The notes: generated by a model not told the origin, from the sequence alone. Positions 8,480-17,367 are shown, counted from the first letter of the stretch. The stretch is 64,000 bases of DNA from Ulvibacter sp. MAR_2010_11 (GCF_002813135.1 NZ_PHTY01000001.1:2165501-2229500), one strand, 5' to 3'. Translations and numbers: made by a program.

Positions 8480-9283
8480 ATGGGGCTTTTTAAACGAAAT
8501 CCATTCGGACATATTTTATTTTTAAAACGATGGTTGATTCGTATTCTCGGGGCGCTTACTCACAGACGTTTTAAGGGATTCAATACGCTTGAAATAGACG
8601 GCAGTGAAATCATCAAAAATCTCCCCGACAACAACGTATTGTTTGTTTCCAATCATCAAACCTATTTTGCAGATGTAGTGGCCATGTTTCATGTGTTTAA
8701 TGCCGCGTTGAGCGGCCGTGAAGACAATATTAAGAATATCGGTTATCTATGGAACCCTAAGTTGAACATTTACTATGTTGCGGCAAAGGAAACTATGCAG
8801 TCCGGGTTTTTACCTAAATTATTGGCCTATGCGGGATCTATTAGTATTGAACGTACGTGGCGTGAAAAAGGACAGGATATAAACAAGCAGGTAAAGATGA
8901 GCGATGTAAGTAATATCTCAAAAGCATTGCAAGACGGCTGGGTGATTACATTTCCGCAGGGAACGACCAAGCCATGGAAACCTATAAGACGCGGAACTGC
9001 CCACATTATTAAAAAGAACAAACCATTGGTGGTTCCTATAGTTATAGACGGCTTTAGACGTTCGTTCGATAAAAAAGGGCTGCGTACCAAAAAGAAAGGA
9101 ATTCTTCAATCCATGGAAATTAAAGAACCCTTAGATATTGACTACGAAAATGATACCATGGATCAGATCGTCGAAAAGCTGGAATATGCTATCGAGCAAC
9201 ATCCTTCGTTTTTAAAGGTAATTCCGAGGGAAGAAATTTTAAGCGAAGAGGAGTTGAACAAAGAACGGCAGTGGCGTTACTAG
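8480..9283 (+). CDS. 1-acyl-sn-glycerol-3-phosphate acyltransferase (PlsC-like)
   Basis: This 267-residue protein has the acyltransferase motif I as SNHQTYFAD (residues 57-65), with His59 and Asp65, and a motif III-like FPQGTTKP where most homologues have FPEGTR. The catalytic pair is spaced HX5D rather than the common HX4D. The enzyme should add a second acyl chain to lysophosphatidic acid, or a related acceptor, at the inner face of the membrane. The N-terminal 30 residues are basic and hydrophobic, fitting peripheral membrane binding. The Glu-to-Gln change in motif III may shift the acceptor, so the exact substrate is open. Confidence 0.85.
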   Translation: MGLFKRNPFGHILFLKRWLIRILGALTHRRFKGFNTLEIDGSEIIKNLPDNNVLFVSNHQTYFADVVAMFHVFNAALSGREDNIKNIGYLWNPKLNIYYVAAKETMQSGFLPKLLAYAGSISIERTWREKGQDINKQVKMSDVSNISKALQDGWVITFPQGTTKPWKPIRRGTAHIIKKNKPLVVPIVIDGFRRSFDKKGLRTKKKGILQSMEIKEPLDIDYENDTMDQIVEKLEYAIEQHPSFLKVIPREEILSEEELNKERQWRY

Positions 9284-9363
9284 GCAAAAGGAAATAGGGA
9301 GAGAGGAAAAGCCAAAAAGGGAAAATATTTTGCTTACAGCTTAGAGTTTTCAAATCCCAAATC

Positions 9364-9398
9364 GTGAAGAGTGAGCTGTGAGCTGTGAGCCGTGAGGT
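9364..9398. repeat. 7-bp tandem repeat, GTGAGCT type, about 5 units
   Basis: Five successive heptamers are visible: GTGAAGA, GTGAGCT, GTGAGCT, GTGAGCC and GTGAGGT. They lie in the 301-bp gene-free gap 9284-9584, which holds no gene I can support. Further along, 9409-9439 contains looser copies of CTGTAA/CTGTAGA. The array is degenerate, as expected from old slippage products. Confidence 0.8.
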
Positions 9399-9474
9399 GA
9401 ATACTTTAAGCTGTAAACTTAAAACTGTAGACTGTAATTTGCGAATAGCGATTAGAAAATAGTGTATTTTATTC

Positions 9475-9578
9475 AATACTCAATACTCAATACTCAGTAC
9501 TCAATACTCATTACTCATTACTCATTACCCATTACTCATTACTCATTACTCATTACTCATTACTCATTACTCATTACC
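9475..9578. repeat. 7-bp tandem repeat, AATACTC then ATTACTC, 14 units plus a partial one
   Basis: Fourteen full heptamers run without interruption from 9475 to 9572, followed by ATTACC. The first five are AATACTC-type (one AGTACTC) and the last nine are ATTACTC-type (one ATTACCC), so the array grew in two blocks. It ends 7 bp before the stop codon of the minus-strand gene at 9585. With no spacer sequence it is not a CRISPR array. The near-identical units suggest recent slippage. The same AATACTC heptamer recurs, reverse-complemented, near 52158-52174. Confidence 0.95.
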
Positions 9579-9584
9579 ATCCAA

Positions 9585-10232
9585 CTACATTTCAATCTTC
9601 TTAAGTTCACTGTAATTATTGCGCAAACGTTTCAGTAGTATTCCGTAGATTAACCGATAGAAAAGTAATAATAGCGCTATCATAATAATACCACCTATTA
9701 ACTGACTAATAAAAAAGACAGACGTAAAGCTTTCCGGTGGAATGGCGGCGTAGCCCTTATAAGTCTCAGTCATTAATTGGTACAATTCATCTTTCTTGGT
9801 GTAATAAAACAGGTTTACCCCAATAAGTAATAATACAGAAACTCCGACATTGTAAATTACAAAGTATTTAACGGTACGTCTGGTATTTAAGATGGTTTCC
9901 ATAAGCCCTCCCACCGAATCGGTTACTTGTATGGTGCGATAATTTTTATAGAAAAGAAATATAAAAAAGGCAAAAACCGTATAATTAATAATATTAATGA
10001 CCAGAAAGGCCGTCTTTAAGCCGATGGCTTCGTTAAGCTCTTTGCTGGATTCGGGGACTAAAAATGCCAAAATGGTCCAAAAGATAATTTCACCTATACT
10101 AATTAAGAAAATCCATTTTACGATAGAAGAGGACTTCTTTAATAACATTCGGTATATATCCTTGTAGGATAATTTTGGGAATTCCATCTCCCTAGTCTGC
10201 CACTGCTTTTTTAATAACTCTAATTCATCCAT
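9585..10232 (-). CDS. Membrane protein partnered with ECF sigma factor (putative regulator)
   Basis: This 215-residue protein has a soluble N-terminus (MDELELLKKQWQTREMEFP), then four hydrophobic segments near residues 40-60, 75-97, 119-139 and 170-190, and a short basic tail. It lies 5 bp after the sigma factor gene in the same direction. Small membrane proteins in this position are often anti-sigma factors or their accessories, and the soluble N-terminus could bind the sigma factor, but no zinc-binding or RskA-type motif is present. I therefore leave the function open. The 7-bp repeat array ends immediately downstream of its stop codon and may affect transcript stability. Confidence 0.7.
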   Translation of the reverse strand: MDELELLKKQWQTREMEFPKLSYKDIYRMLLKKSSSIVKWIFLISIGEIIFWTILAFLVPESSKELNEAIGLKTAFLVINIINYTVFAFFIFLFYKNYRTIQVTDSVGGLMETILNTRRTVKYFVIYNVGVSVLLLIGVNLFYYTKKDELYQLMTETYKGYAAIPPESFTSVFFISQLIGGIIMIALLLLFYRLIYGILLKRLRNNYSELKKIEM

Positions 10233-10237
10233 CGGGG

Positions 10238-10732
10238 TTACGGATTTAAAATTGTTCTTAATTTTTCCTTTATTCTGTTCATCTTTACGCGGGCGTTTAC
10301 TTCAGTAATACCCAGTGTTTGTGAAATTTCTTTATAGTTTTTGTCTTCTAAATATAAAAATACCAAGGCCTTGTCTATATCATTCAAATCCTTTACCGCA
10401 CTATACATCAATTTAAGTTGCTCTTCTACGGTATCGTCATAGGCTTCAGATGTAATTTTAAAACTTACACCCTCAAAATCCTGTGTTTTGATAGATCGTT
10501 TCGATTTTCGGTACAGCGTAATCGCAGTATTCAATGCAACTCGATACATCCATGTACTAAATTTTGAATCTCCTCTGAATTTCGGAAACGCCCTCCATAA
10601 TTGAATGGTAATTTCCTGAAACAAATCCTTGTGCGAATCACTGTCATTGGTGTACAAACGACATATTTTATGCACAATGTTTTGATTCTCTTCCAGCTGG
10701 GTTACAAAACTATGTTCAAGTTCTTTGGTCAA
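10238..10732 (-). CDS. RNA polymerase ECF-type sigma-70 factor
   Basis: The 164-residue protein contains sigma region 2 (HKDLFQEITIQLWRAFPKFRGDSKFSTWMYRVALNTA, about residues 35-71) and region 4 with a helix-turn-helix (YKEISQTLGITEVNARVKMNRIKEKL, about 133-158). It should direct RNA polymerase to a small regulon, possibly including its own operon. The reading frame has no ATG or GTG near the N-terminus; a TTG at 10732 is the only plausible start between the upstream stop and conserved region 2. The downstream four-helix membrane protein is the natural candidate partner. No target promoter was identified. Confidence 0.93.
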   Translation of the reverse strand: MTKELEHSFVTQLEENQNIVHKICRLYTNDSDSHKDLFQEITIQLWRAFPKFRGDSKFSTWMYRVALNTAITLYRKSKRSIKTQDFEGVSFKITSEAYDDTVEEQLKLMYSAVKDLNDIDKALVFLYLEDKNYKEISQTLGITEVNARVKMNRIKEKLRTILNP

Positions 10733-10831
10733 TGGTTCTTGGTTGGTTATCGAATTAGTGTTTCTCTTTTCTTCTTTGTTACAAAAATCCTAAAAATTAA
10801 AGGATTTATAGGCCTTTAAACGCACAAATCG

Positions 10832-10839
10832 TACCTTTG
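10832..10839 (+). promoter_or_regulatory. Candidate -7 promoter element TACCTTTG
   Basis: TACCTTTG fits TAnnTTTG exactly and lies 17 bp before the NDH-2 start codon. The -33 region is not well conserved, with only a TTTA about 23 bp upstream. Confidence 0.5.
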
Positions 10840-10856
10840 CAGTATAAGACATCTTC

Positions 10857-12131
10857 ATGAATATTCCCAAATCACAGCTTCCGCGAATTGTTGTCATAGG
10901 CGGCGGTTTTGCAGGTATTTCACTTATCAAACAACTGCAAAAGTCACCCCTGCAAATCGTTCTTTTTGACCGCCACAACTACCATACTTTTCAACCGCTT
11001 TTATATCAGGTTTCCACCGCAGGTTTGGAACCGGATTCTATTGCGTATCCGCTTCGGAAGATATTCAGGAAGCATCCCGATTTTCATTTCAGACTGGCTG
11101 AAGTCCTCTCAATTAATGCTGAAGAAAAGTATGTGGAAACTTCAATAGGTAAACTTTCTTATGATTATCTGGTCCTCGCAACGGGAACGCGTACCAATTT
11201 CTTCGGAAATAAAAATATTGAAGAGAACAGCATGCCTATGAAGACCGTTCCGCAGGCATTGGACATTCGCAGTTTGGTGTTGCAAAACATTGAAGCAGCC
11301 GATATCTCGGACAATAGCGAAGAAAAAAAGAGACTTTTAAACTTTGTAATAGCCGGGGCAGGCCCTACCGGTGTTGAAATGGCCGGTGCCTTGGCCGAAT
11401 TTAGGAAAGGGATTTTAAAACACGACTACCCCGAACTTGATGAAAACGATATGTGCGTGCACTTATTGGAGGGTGCAGATAGGGTACTGTTGCCCATGAG
11501 TCCGCAGGCCTCAAAAAAAGCTCAAAATGCGTTAGAAAAGTTAGGAGTAAAAGTACACCTCAATACGTTTGTGGAAAATTACGACGGAACGGTAGTGACA
11601 ACCAAAGATGGTAAAAGCTTTACCACAGCAACCTTTATCTGGGCTGCCGGTGTTACCGGTGCGCCGGTAAAAGGGATAGAGGCTGGTGTAGTCGCAAAAG
11701 CCAATCGGTATAAGGTGAATACTTTTAATGAAATTGACGGATACAAAGGAATTTTTGCTTTGGGCGATATTGCACTAATGACTTCAGAAAAATATCCTTA
11801 CGGTCATCCTCAGGTTGCCCAACCCGCTATTCAGCAGGGAAAGCATCTTGGGAAAAACATAAAACGTATGCTTGCAAATAAGGAAATGCTTCCATTTTCG
11901 TATTTCGACAAGGGGACTTTAGCCACGATTGGACGAAACAAGGCGGTAGCCGACATTAGCAAGTTTCACATAGGTGGTGCCTTTGCCTGGTTTATCTGGA
12001 TGTTTGTACATCTTTGGTTTTTGGTGGGTTTCCGAAACAGGGTAGTGACATTCTTTAATTGGACCTACAACTATATTAACTACGACCGTGCCGCACGTTT
12101 AATTATTCGTCCGTTTAATAAGAAAAAGTAG
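10857..12131 (+). CDS. ndh: Type II NADH:quinone oxidoreductase (NDH-2)
   Basis: This 424-residue flavoprotein has an FAD-binding Rossmann motif IVVIGGGFAG at residues 11-20 and a second dinucleotide motif for NADH, FVIAGAGPTGVEMAG, near residue 165. A GD motif (IFALGDIAL) marks the end of the FAD domain. The C-terminus contains a tryptophan-rich amphipathic or membrane helix, FAWFIWMFVHLWFLVGF, as in membrane-bound NDH-2 enzymes. The enzyme passes electrons from NADH to menaquinone without pumping protons. It is a single-gene unit between the sigma factor gene and the convergent repeat protein gene. Confidence 0.93.
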   Translation: MNIPKSQLPRIVVIGGGFAGISLIKQLQKSPLQIVLFDRHNYHTFQPLLYQVSTAGLEPDSIAYPLRKIFRKHPDFHFRLAEVLSINAEEKYVETSIGKLSYDYLVLATGTRTNFFGNKNIEENSMPMKTVPQALDIRSLVLQNIEAADISDNSEEKKRLLNFVIAGAGPTGVEMAGALAEFRKGILKHDYPELDENDMCVHLLEGADRVLLPMSPQASKKAQNALEKLGVKVHLNTFVENYDGTVVTTKDGKSFTTATFIWAAGVTGAPVKGIEAGVVAKANRYKVNTFNEIDGYKGIFALGDIALMTSEKYPYGHPQVAQPAIQQGKHLGKNIKRMLANKEMLPFSYFDKGTLATIGRNKAVADISKFHIGGAFAWFIWMFVHLWFLVGFRNRVVTFFNWTYNYINYDRAARLIIRPFNKKK

Positions 12132-12140
12132 TACCTGAGA

Positions 12141-12503
12141 CTATTCTACCTTTACGCGTATGGGACCGCCGTTGCTAACCCATCCACCACCAATTTCATC
12201 GATGTTGACATCGAGCTCATCACTGGTGTCAATACTCTTAATATTCACCTTTACTTCGTCGTAGGTATCTACACTTTTCAAGTTGACATTCAACTCGTCA
12301 TAAGTATTGATATCCACAATGCGAACGTCCATGGTGTCAAATTCATTTATGGGGACTAATCTGTATTTTGTTGAGGTTTCGACAGCTCCTTTGTTTTCGG
12401 AAGCGTAGGCAGCCGGAATTAATTCAAATTCTTTGACAACATTGATGGTAAGACAAAGTGCAATAATAGTTAATACAGCTTTGGTGTAGAAATCTGTTTT
12501 CAT
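12141..12503 (-). CDS. Short exported protein with about 13-residue tandem repeats
   Basis: From ATG 12503 the product has 120 residues, with an N-terminal hydrophobic segment (AVLTIIALCLTINVV, residues 9-23). The second half is a repeat: MDVRIVDINTYDE, LNVNLKSVDTYDE, VKVNIKSIDTSDE and LDVNIDEIG. The alternation of branched and acidic residues suggests a small beta-strand stack. I do not recognise a named family. An upstream in-frame start at 12551 would overlap the cyclase gene. It lies 44 bp after the cyclase gene on the same strand and may be its co-transcribed partner; a binding or signalling role is only a guess. Confidence 0.7.
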   Translation of the reverse strand: MKTDFYTKAVLTIIALCLTINVVKEFELIPAAYASENKGAVETSTKYRLVPINEFDTMDVRIVDINTYDELNVNLKSVDTYDEVKVNIKSIDTSDELDVNIDEIGGGWVSNGGPIRVKVE

Positions 12504-12547
12504 AGTAAAAGGATTTAATGAGACAATGACTAAGTGAAGATAGCCTA

Positions 12548-13666
12548 TCAAGAACCATTCCTACTGTAAGTAACCAGTTCCATTTCTTCTGCTTTTCCGC
12601 GAAGTTTTTCCTTACCTACTTCTTGCATCGAAACTCCCTTAGGTAATTTATACGCCATATTTGCAAATTCCTTTGAGGCCAAAATATCTACCCCTAGTTC
12701 ATTACATAAAGAAACAATACGAGCAGTAGTATTAAGCACATCTCCCGAAAATGCAATTTCGCGTTTAATCTGGCCGATTTCTCCTACCATTACCGAACCA
12801 AAATGATAACCTGCCTTAAATTCGGGTTTTACACCATATTTCTTCTGGTATCTGCGTTTTTTGAACTTAATAATTTGTTTCATGCTGTAAAAGCAGAGCA
12901 GTGCATTCCCGTTTTTTAATCCCGATTTCATTTTCCAGGAAACTACAATTTCATCGCCTACATACTGATATACTTCTCCTTGAGTTTGAACAATGGCGGG
13001 AGCTATATCCCTGAAGAAATCTTTCAGAAAATTAAAATATTTTTCTTCCCCCAAATCTTCCGCTATTCCGGTGGCGTTTTTAATATCGGCAAACATAAAG
13101 ATCCGGCGTTCGTTTTTTGGCATAAAATAGCGTCCCATCAAGTAATCCGGAAACACCCCGGGCCCATACTTATCGTTTACAATTAAAACAATAAGTGTGA
13201 CGATTACCACAACAAGCCAAACGATGAAATTTTTAATAAACAGCCAGGTGCCAAAGAAAATTTGTACTTGATACACCACATCGGTATGATAAAAAGGAAG
13301 TGAAAGCTCCTCACTATAAAAATACAACGCCCCAAACGTACTCACCAGCAACGCAGCTACGCAATATGCAATAGTAATGTATACCAAGGCTTTCCAAAAA
13401 GCATTTTTACGAAGCCAACGCTCCATAAGATTTACCGTTACTATACCACCAATAAGTCCCGCAGAAACGGCAACTATCAAATTTGCGATAAACGCCTGAT
13501 TAAAATCGAAGGAGGAACTTAGAACGTTATGACTAATAAGCGTAAAATACTCGTAAAAGAAAAGGGCATTGGCAATAATCACCCAGGCAATCAATATCCA
13601 AAACGCACGTCGTGTGTAAAACCACAATTGCCTTAAAGTATATTGCCTAAACCTTGGTGCTTTCAA
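12548..13666 (-). CDS. Membrane-anchored class III adenylate/guanylate cyclase
   Basis: This 372-residue protein has four membrane helices at about residues 22-42, 57-80, 93-115 and 140-163, then a class III cyclase homology domain from about 185. Metal-binding aspartates lie in FADIKNATG (Asp194) and YVGDEIVVSW (Asp238), and the phosphate/ribose-binding region is GDVLNTTARI. It should make cyclic AMP or GMP from the nucleoside triphosphate in response to a membrane signal. The substrate-specifying residues cannot be assigned safely by eye. The gene follows the YdeI-like gene by 3 bp and precedes the repeat-protein gene, so a three-gene transcript is likely. Confidence 0.87.
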   Translation of the reverse strand: MKAPRFRQYTLRQLWFYTRRAFWILIAWVIIANALFFYEYFTLISHNVLSSSFDFNQAFIANLIVAVSAGLIGGIVTVNLMERWLRKNAFWKALVYITIAYCVAALLVSTFGALYFYSEELSLPFYHTDVVYQVQIFFGTWLFIKNFIVWLVVVIVTLIVLIVNDKYGPGVFPDYLMGRYFMPKNERRIFMFADIKNATGIAEDLGEEKYFNFLKDFFRDIAPAIVQTQGEVYQYVGDEIVVSWKMKSGLKNGNALLCFYSMKQIIKFKKRRYQKKYGVKPEFKAGYHFGSVMVGEIGQIKREIAFSGDVLNTTARIVSLCNELGVDILASKEFANMAYKLPKGVSMQEVGKEKLRGKAEEMELVTYSRNGS

Positions 13667-13669
13667 CGA

Positions 13670-14266
13670 TTAACAGTTTTTATATTTATCATGTAACCCT
13701 ACACCTTCAAGTATCATGGGTGTAATTTTTTCTAATCGCGTTTGCTTTGTAGCATCCCGCTTTGCCTCACCGATATATTCGGCATATTCACGCTGTTTCC
13801 CCGGAGTGAGTGCCTTAAAAGCTGCGTCCAGAGTAGTATTTTTTTTTAACTCCAATTTTAAAAAAGGAGGGATAGTCACACCTTTTTTTCGCTGTGGTTT
13901 TACTTTTTTTCCCGCAATACTGTTTACAATTGCCTCCTGTAGATACTGTAAAACAATATGTGGTTCGATGACATCCTCTTTTTCAAAACGCCACTGTCGT
14001 AAAGCTTTAGTAACCCCTTCCTGAGCATTTACTAATTTTCCGTGAGAATCCTTTAAAAATACACCTTGATGAAACCAAAGTGCATAATGATTTTTGAATG
14101 CCGCCATACCCGCTACCAATTTACCATTAAGGGTATAGGTTGGGCTGCCCCATTTTACCTCTTCCTTTAATTCGGTTTGATGAAACATTTCTCTCAATTG
14201 CTGAAGTTCTTGTTTCCACTTTGAATGCTTGGCAATGTATGTATCTATCTTTTGCGAATCGGTCAT
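13670..14266 (-). CDS. YdeI/OmdA-type protein with DUF1801 domain
   Basis: The 198-residue protein has an N-terminal DUF1801-like region (EVKWGSPTYTLNGKLVAGMAAFKNHYALWFHQG) and a C-terminal YdeI/OmpD-associated segment (LKLELKKNTTLDAAFKALTPGKQREYAEYIGEAKRDATKQ, split here by description only). Members of this family are linked to bacteriocin or antimicrobial peptide tolerance in some bacteria, but their biochemistry is unresolved. The gene is first in a minus-strand unit with a membrane cyclase 3 bp downstream. Two further YdeI-related genes occur in this window (30807-31298 and 44405-44977), which differ in domain layout. Confidence 0.85.
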   Translation of the reverse strand: MTDSQKIDTYIAKHSKWKQELQQLREMFHQTELKEEVKWGSPTYTLNGKLVAGMAAFKNHYALWFHQGVFLKDSHGKLVNAQEGVTKALRQWRFEKEDVIEPHIVLQYLQEAIVNSIAGKKVKPQRKKGVTIPPFLKLELKKNTTLDAAFKALTPGKQREYAEYIGEAKRDATKQTRLEKITPMILEGVGLHDKYKNC

Positions 14267-14444
14267 GGTAATTCTATTAAAAACTACCCTCGAAGATACT
14301 GTTTTTAAAAGTCAAATTTTTTAAAGAAACGTTATAATTCAATTTTTACAGTTCATCCCTTTTATTTTACAACTGGGTTTTCTTTTTTCTGAAATTACAA
14401 CGGTTAGACTCACTTTTGCTGTGTAAACTAAAACCTTCCAATAC

Positions 14445-16622
14445 ATGCAAGCGTCAAAATCATATATAACCGTAATTGTTATCCTTACAATACTAATCTC
14501 AATTTTTCCAAATACGGTCCTCGGTCAAACTACAATTTCCGGAAAGGTTATGGAAAACAACGGAACGCCAATTCCCGGCGCCAATGTTTATTTGGAAGGA
14601 ACCTACGACGGAGTTTCGACCGACGAACGGGGTAACTTCAGTTTTGAAACTTCGGAAACAGGAATCCACAATCTAGTAGTTTCATTTTTATCTTTCGAAA
14701 CATTTATTTTTACAAGTGATGTTTCCAAAATGCAGGGTCTTTCCATAAAGCTTCGGGGAGATGTAAATTCTCTCGATACTGTTGTCGTTTCGGCAGGTAC
14801 CTTTGAAGCCAGTGACAACAGCAAGGTCTCTGTTTTAAAACCGCTGGACGTGGTAACAACGGCGAGTGCTTTGGGAGATTTTGTAGGCGCACTGCAAACG
14901 CTTCCCGGAACCACTACGGTTTCGGAGGACGGCCGTCTTTTTGTTAGAGGTGGAGAAGCAGATGAAACACAAATATTTATTGACGGAATCAGGGTTTTTA
15001 CTCCCTATTCACCCACCACCAATAACATTCCTACTCGCGGGCGTTACAGCCCGTTTTTATTCGATGGAATTACATTTTCAACGGGGGGATATTCTGCCGA
15101 ATACGGCCAAGCTTTATCCTCTGTCTTATTGCTGAATACCATAGACGAACCCGATCAGGAAAAAACCGATATAGCAGTAATGACAGTGGGTGGTGGTTTG
15201 GGCAATACTCAAAAATGGGACAAGAGCTCCCTGAGCGTAAATGCTACCTATATTAACCTGGCACCCTATGTTGCGCTATTCCCCGATAGAAATACCTGGG
15301 AAAAACCTTTCGAAGGCTATGCGGGAGAGACTGTATTCAGGCAAAAAACCAAAAACGGACTTTTTAAAATGTACGCTGCCTTCGACGGTACTAATTTTGA
15401 ATTGACTCAGGAAGACATCAACCTGCCTGAAGGAGTACACTTTAAATTGAATAACAATAATTTTTATGTAAACACCAGTTATAGCAGTCCGCTGGGAGAC
15501 AGTTGGAAGCTATTTGCAGGCGGAAGTTATACTTTTTCGAAAAGTAAAATTGGAATTTTTGATTTAAAAATAAATGATACTGAAAATTCGGTACATGCTA
15601 AGCTTAAGTTTCGTAAACGTTTTAGCAATCGTGTGAAATTAAGTTTTGGAGCCGAACAATTTAGCACAGATTTTTCTGAAAAATACAACGATCCTTCAAC
15701 TAATGCACGCCTCGGTTTTCAGAATAATATAACAGCAGCCTTTGCCGAAACAGATATTATTTTTTCGAAGCAGTTTGCTGTAAAACTAGGCTTACGTGGG
15801 GAATACAGCCAATTGTTTGAAGCGCTTACCGTTTCGCCAAGAACTTCGATAGCTTATAAAACCGGGAAGAATAGTCAGTTGTCATTGGCCTACGGCGATT
15901 TCTTTCAGCAGCCCAATAGTGATATTTTAAAATTTGAAAACAATCTGGAAGCTCAAAAGACGCAGCATTATATTTTAAATTATCAGTATTCGGCAAACAA
16001 TCGAATTTTTAGAGCCGAAGCCTACCGCAAAGAATACAATAGTTTAGTTGCCTACGACACCGAATTTCCATCCTTTGATAGTAGTTTCACAAACAACGGT
16101 GAAGGCTATGCACAGGGAATTGATCTTTTTTGGCGCGATAACGAAAGCATTAAGAATGTAGATTATTGGATAAGTTATTCATTGCTCGACACAGAACGGG
16201 AATATCAGAATTATCCAATAGCTGCAACTCCCTCCTTTGTCAACACCCACAATGTTTCGGTGGTAGGAAAATACTGGATAAACGATTGGAAGAGTCAGAT
16301 AGGGTTTAGTCATCAGTACGCAAGCGGACGTACTTATACCAATCCGAACGAATCGGGATTCCTTCAGAATAAAACAAGGGATTACCACAGTACCAGTCTT
16401 AACTGGGCGTATCTTATTTCGGCACAAAAAATACTTTATTTTTCTATAAACAATGTGTTTGCGGTTAAAAATGTAAATGGATACCAATATGCAAATACAC
16501 CCGATGCCAGCGGTAATTTTAGCCGAAGAGCCCTGCAACCTGCAGCCGATCAATTCTTTTTTGTAGGCTTCTTTTGGACGATTAGCGAAGACGGAAACGA
16601 GAATCAGTTGGACAATCTTTAG
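14445..16622 (+). CDS. TonB-dependent outer-membrane receptor with carboxypeptidase-regulatory-like N-terminus
   Basis: The 725-residue protein has a signal peptide ending near VLGQT (residue 29). A CarboxypepD_reg-like beta-sandwich follows at about 30-105, beginning TISGKVMENNGTPIPGANVY. The TonB plug lies at about 125-235 with LFVRGGEADETQIFIDGIRV and FSTGGYSAEYGQALSSV. The rest is a beta-barrel with alternating aromatic strands to the C-terminus. It should import a ligand across the outer membrane using TonB energy; the ligand is unknown and no SusD partner is adjacent. It is compact for the family. The 2TM/LytTR signalling operon starts 104 bp downstream on the same strand. Confidence 0.93.
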   Translation: MQASKSYITVIVILTILISIFPNTVLGQTTISGKVMENNGTPIPGANVYLEGTYDGVSTDERGNFSFETSETGIHNLVVSFLSFETFIFTSDVSKMQGLSIKLRGDVNSLDTVVVSAGTFEASDNSKVSVLKPLDVVTTASALGDFVGALQTLPGTTTVSEDGRLFVRGGEADETQIFIDGIRVFTPYSPTTNNIPTRGRYSPFLFDGITFSTGGYSAEYGQALSSVLLLNTIDEPDQEKTDIAVMTVGGGLGNTQKWDKSSLSVNATYINLAPYVALFPDRNTWEKPFEGYAGETVFRQKTKNGLFKMYAAFDGTNFELTQEDINLPEGVHFKLNNNNFYVNTSYSSPLGDSWKLFAGGSYTFSKSKIGIFDLKINDTENSVHAKLKFRKRFSNRVKLSFGAEQFSTDFSEKYNDPSTNARLGFQNNITAAFAETDIIFSKQFAVKLGLRGEYSQLFEALTVSPRTSIAYKTGKNSQLSLAYGDFFQQPNSDILKFENNLEAQKTQHYILNYQYSANNRIFRAEAYRKEYNSLVAYDTEFPSFDSSFTNNGEGYAQGIDLFWRDNESIKNVDYWISYSLLDTEREYQNYPIAATPSFVNTHNVSVVGKYWINDWKSQIGFSHQYASGRTYTNPNESGFLQNKTRDYHSTSLNWAYLISAQKILYFSINNVFAVKNVNGYQYANTPDASGNFSRRALQPAADQFFFVGFFWTISEDGNENQLDNL

Positions 16623-16726
16623 CGACATGCTACACTTCATCCTTTAAAAACAACAATTGGGTAATTCCCTTTTTTAAAAGAGTACAATCTAAAAGATATT
16701 TGAATAATAATTTAAACTAACAAGCT

Positions 16727-17362
16727 ATGCACACTGTAATTACTTACCTCACCTTACTTTTTACGATTGTGATTTCTATCACAGGATTTAGTCAGACCAA
16801 ATACGAAGAAGGAATGCAAAAGGCATTCGAGCTTTGGAGCAATGATAAACCCTGGGAAGCAGCCAATTTATTTGAGCGCATCTCTAATGCCGAACTGGAT
16901 AACTGGTTACCTTCCTATTATGTAGCACAGATTAATACAATCTATAGCTTCGAAGAGAAGGACAAGACAAAATTCACCGGCCAATTAGCCAAAGCGCAGG
17001 AATATCTGGGTATTGCTAAGGGAATTTCAAAAGACAATCCCGAGATTCTTGTAATGGAAGCCTTATGGTACACAGCCTGGATTGCCTATGACGGACAACA
17101 ATACGGGATGAAGTATTCCGGAAAAGTAGCTCAGTTGTATCAGCAGGCTCTGCAAATAGCGCCCGACAATCCGCATGTCCTATTTGGGAAAGCAGAATGG
17201 GATATGGGAGCTGCGCAATTTTTCGGGCAATCTGTGGAGCCCTACTGCAAGGATTTGCAAAGAGCGATAGAACTTTTTAGTACCTTTAAACCTGAGAGTG
17301 ATTTTCATCCCAATTATGGGGAAGATCGTGCCAAAATGCTGGCAGAAAAAACGTGTAAATAA
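16727..17362 (+). CDS. Exported TPR-like helical protein at the head of the 2TM/LytTR operon
   Basis: This 211-residue protein has a signal peptide (FTIVISITGFSQ, residues 13-24). The mature part is helical with tetratricopeptide-like pairs, for example the stretch around residues 129-165 ending in ALQIAPDNPHVLFGKAEWDMG. No catalytic motif is visible. It lies 5 bp before the histidine kinase gene and is almost certainly co-transcribed with it. A periplasmic sensing or adaptor role for the kinase is plausible but inferred from position only. The gene recurs in this context in related genomes as far as I recall, which I could not check here. Confidence 0.75.
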   Translation: MHTVITYLTLLFTIVISITGFSQTKYEEGMQKAFELWSNDKPWEAANLFERISNAELDNWLPSYYVAQINTIYSFEEKDKTKFTGQLAKAQEYLGIAKGISKDNPEILVMEALWYTAWIAYDGQQYGMKYSGKVAQLYQQALQIAPDNPHVLFGKAEWDMGAAQFFGQSVEPYCKDLQRAIELFSTFKPESDFHPNYGEDRAKMLAEKTCK

Positions 17363-17367
17363 GCAAA

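Noticed and set aside
9475-9578. Possible CRISPR array
   Set aside because: Seven-base units with no spacers and no cas genes nearby; it is a simple tandem repeat.
14267-14444. Possible riboswitch or LytTR site before the TonB receptor gene
   Set aside because: No riboswitch core or pair of LytTR direct repeats could be recognised.
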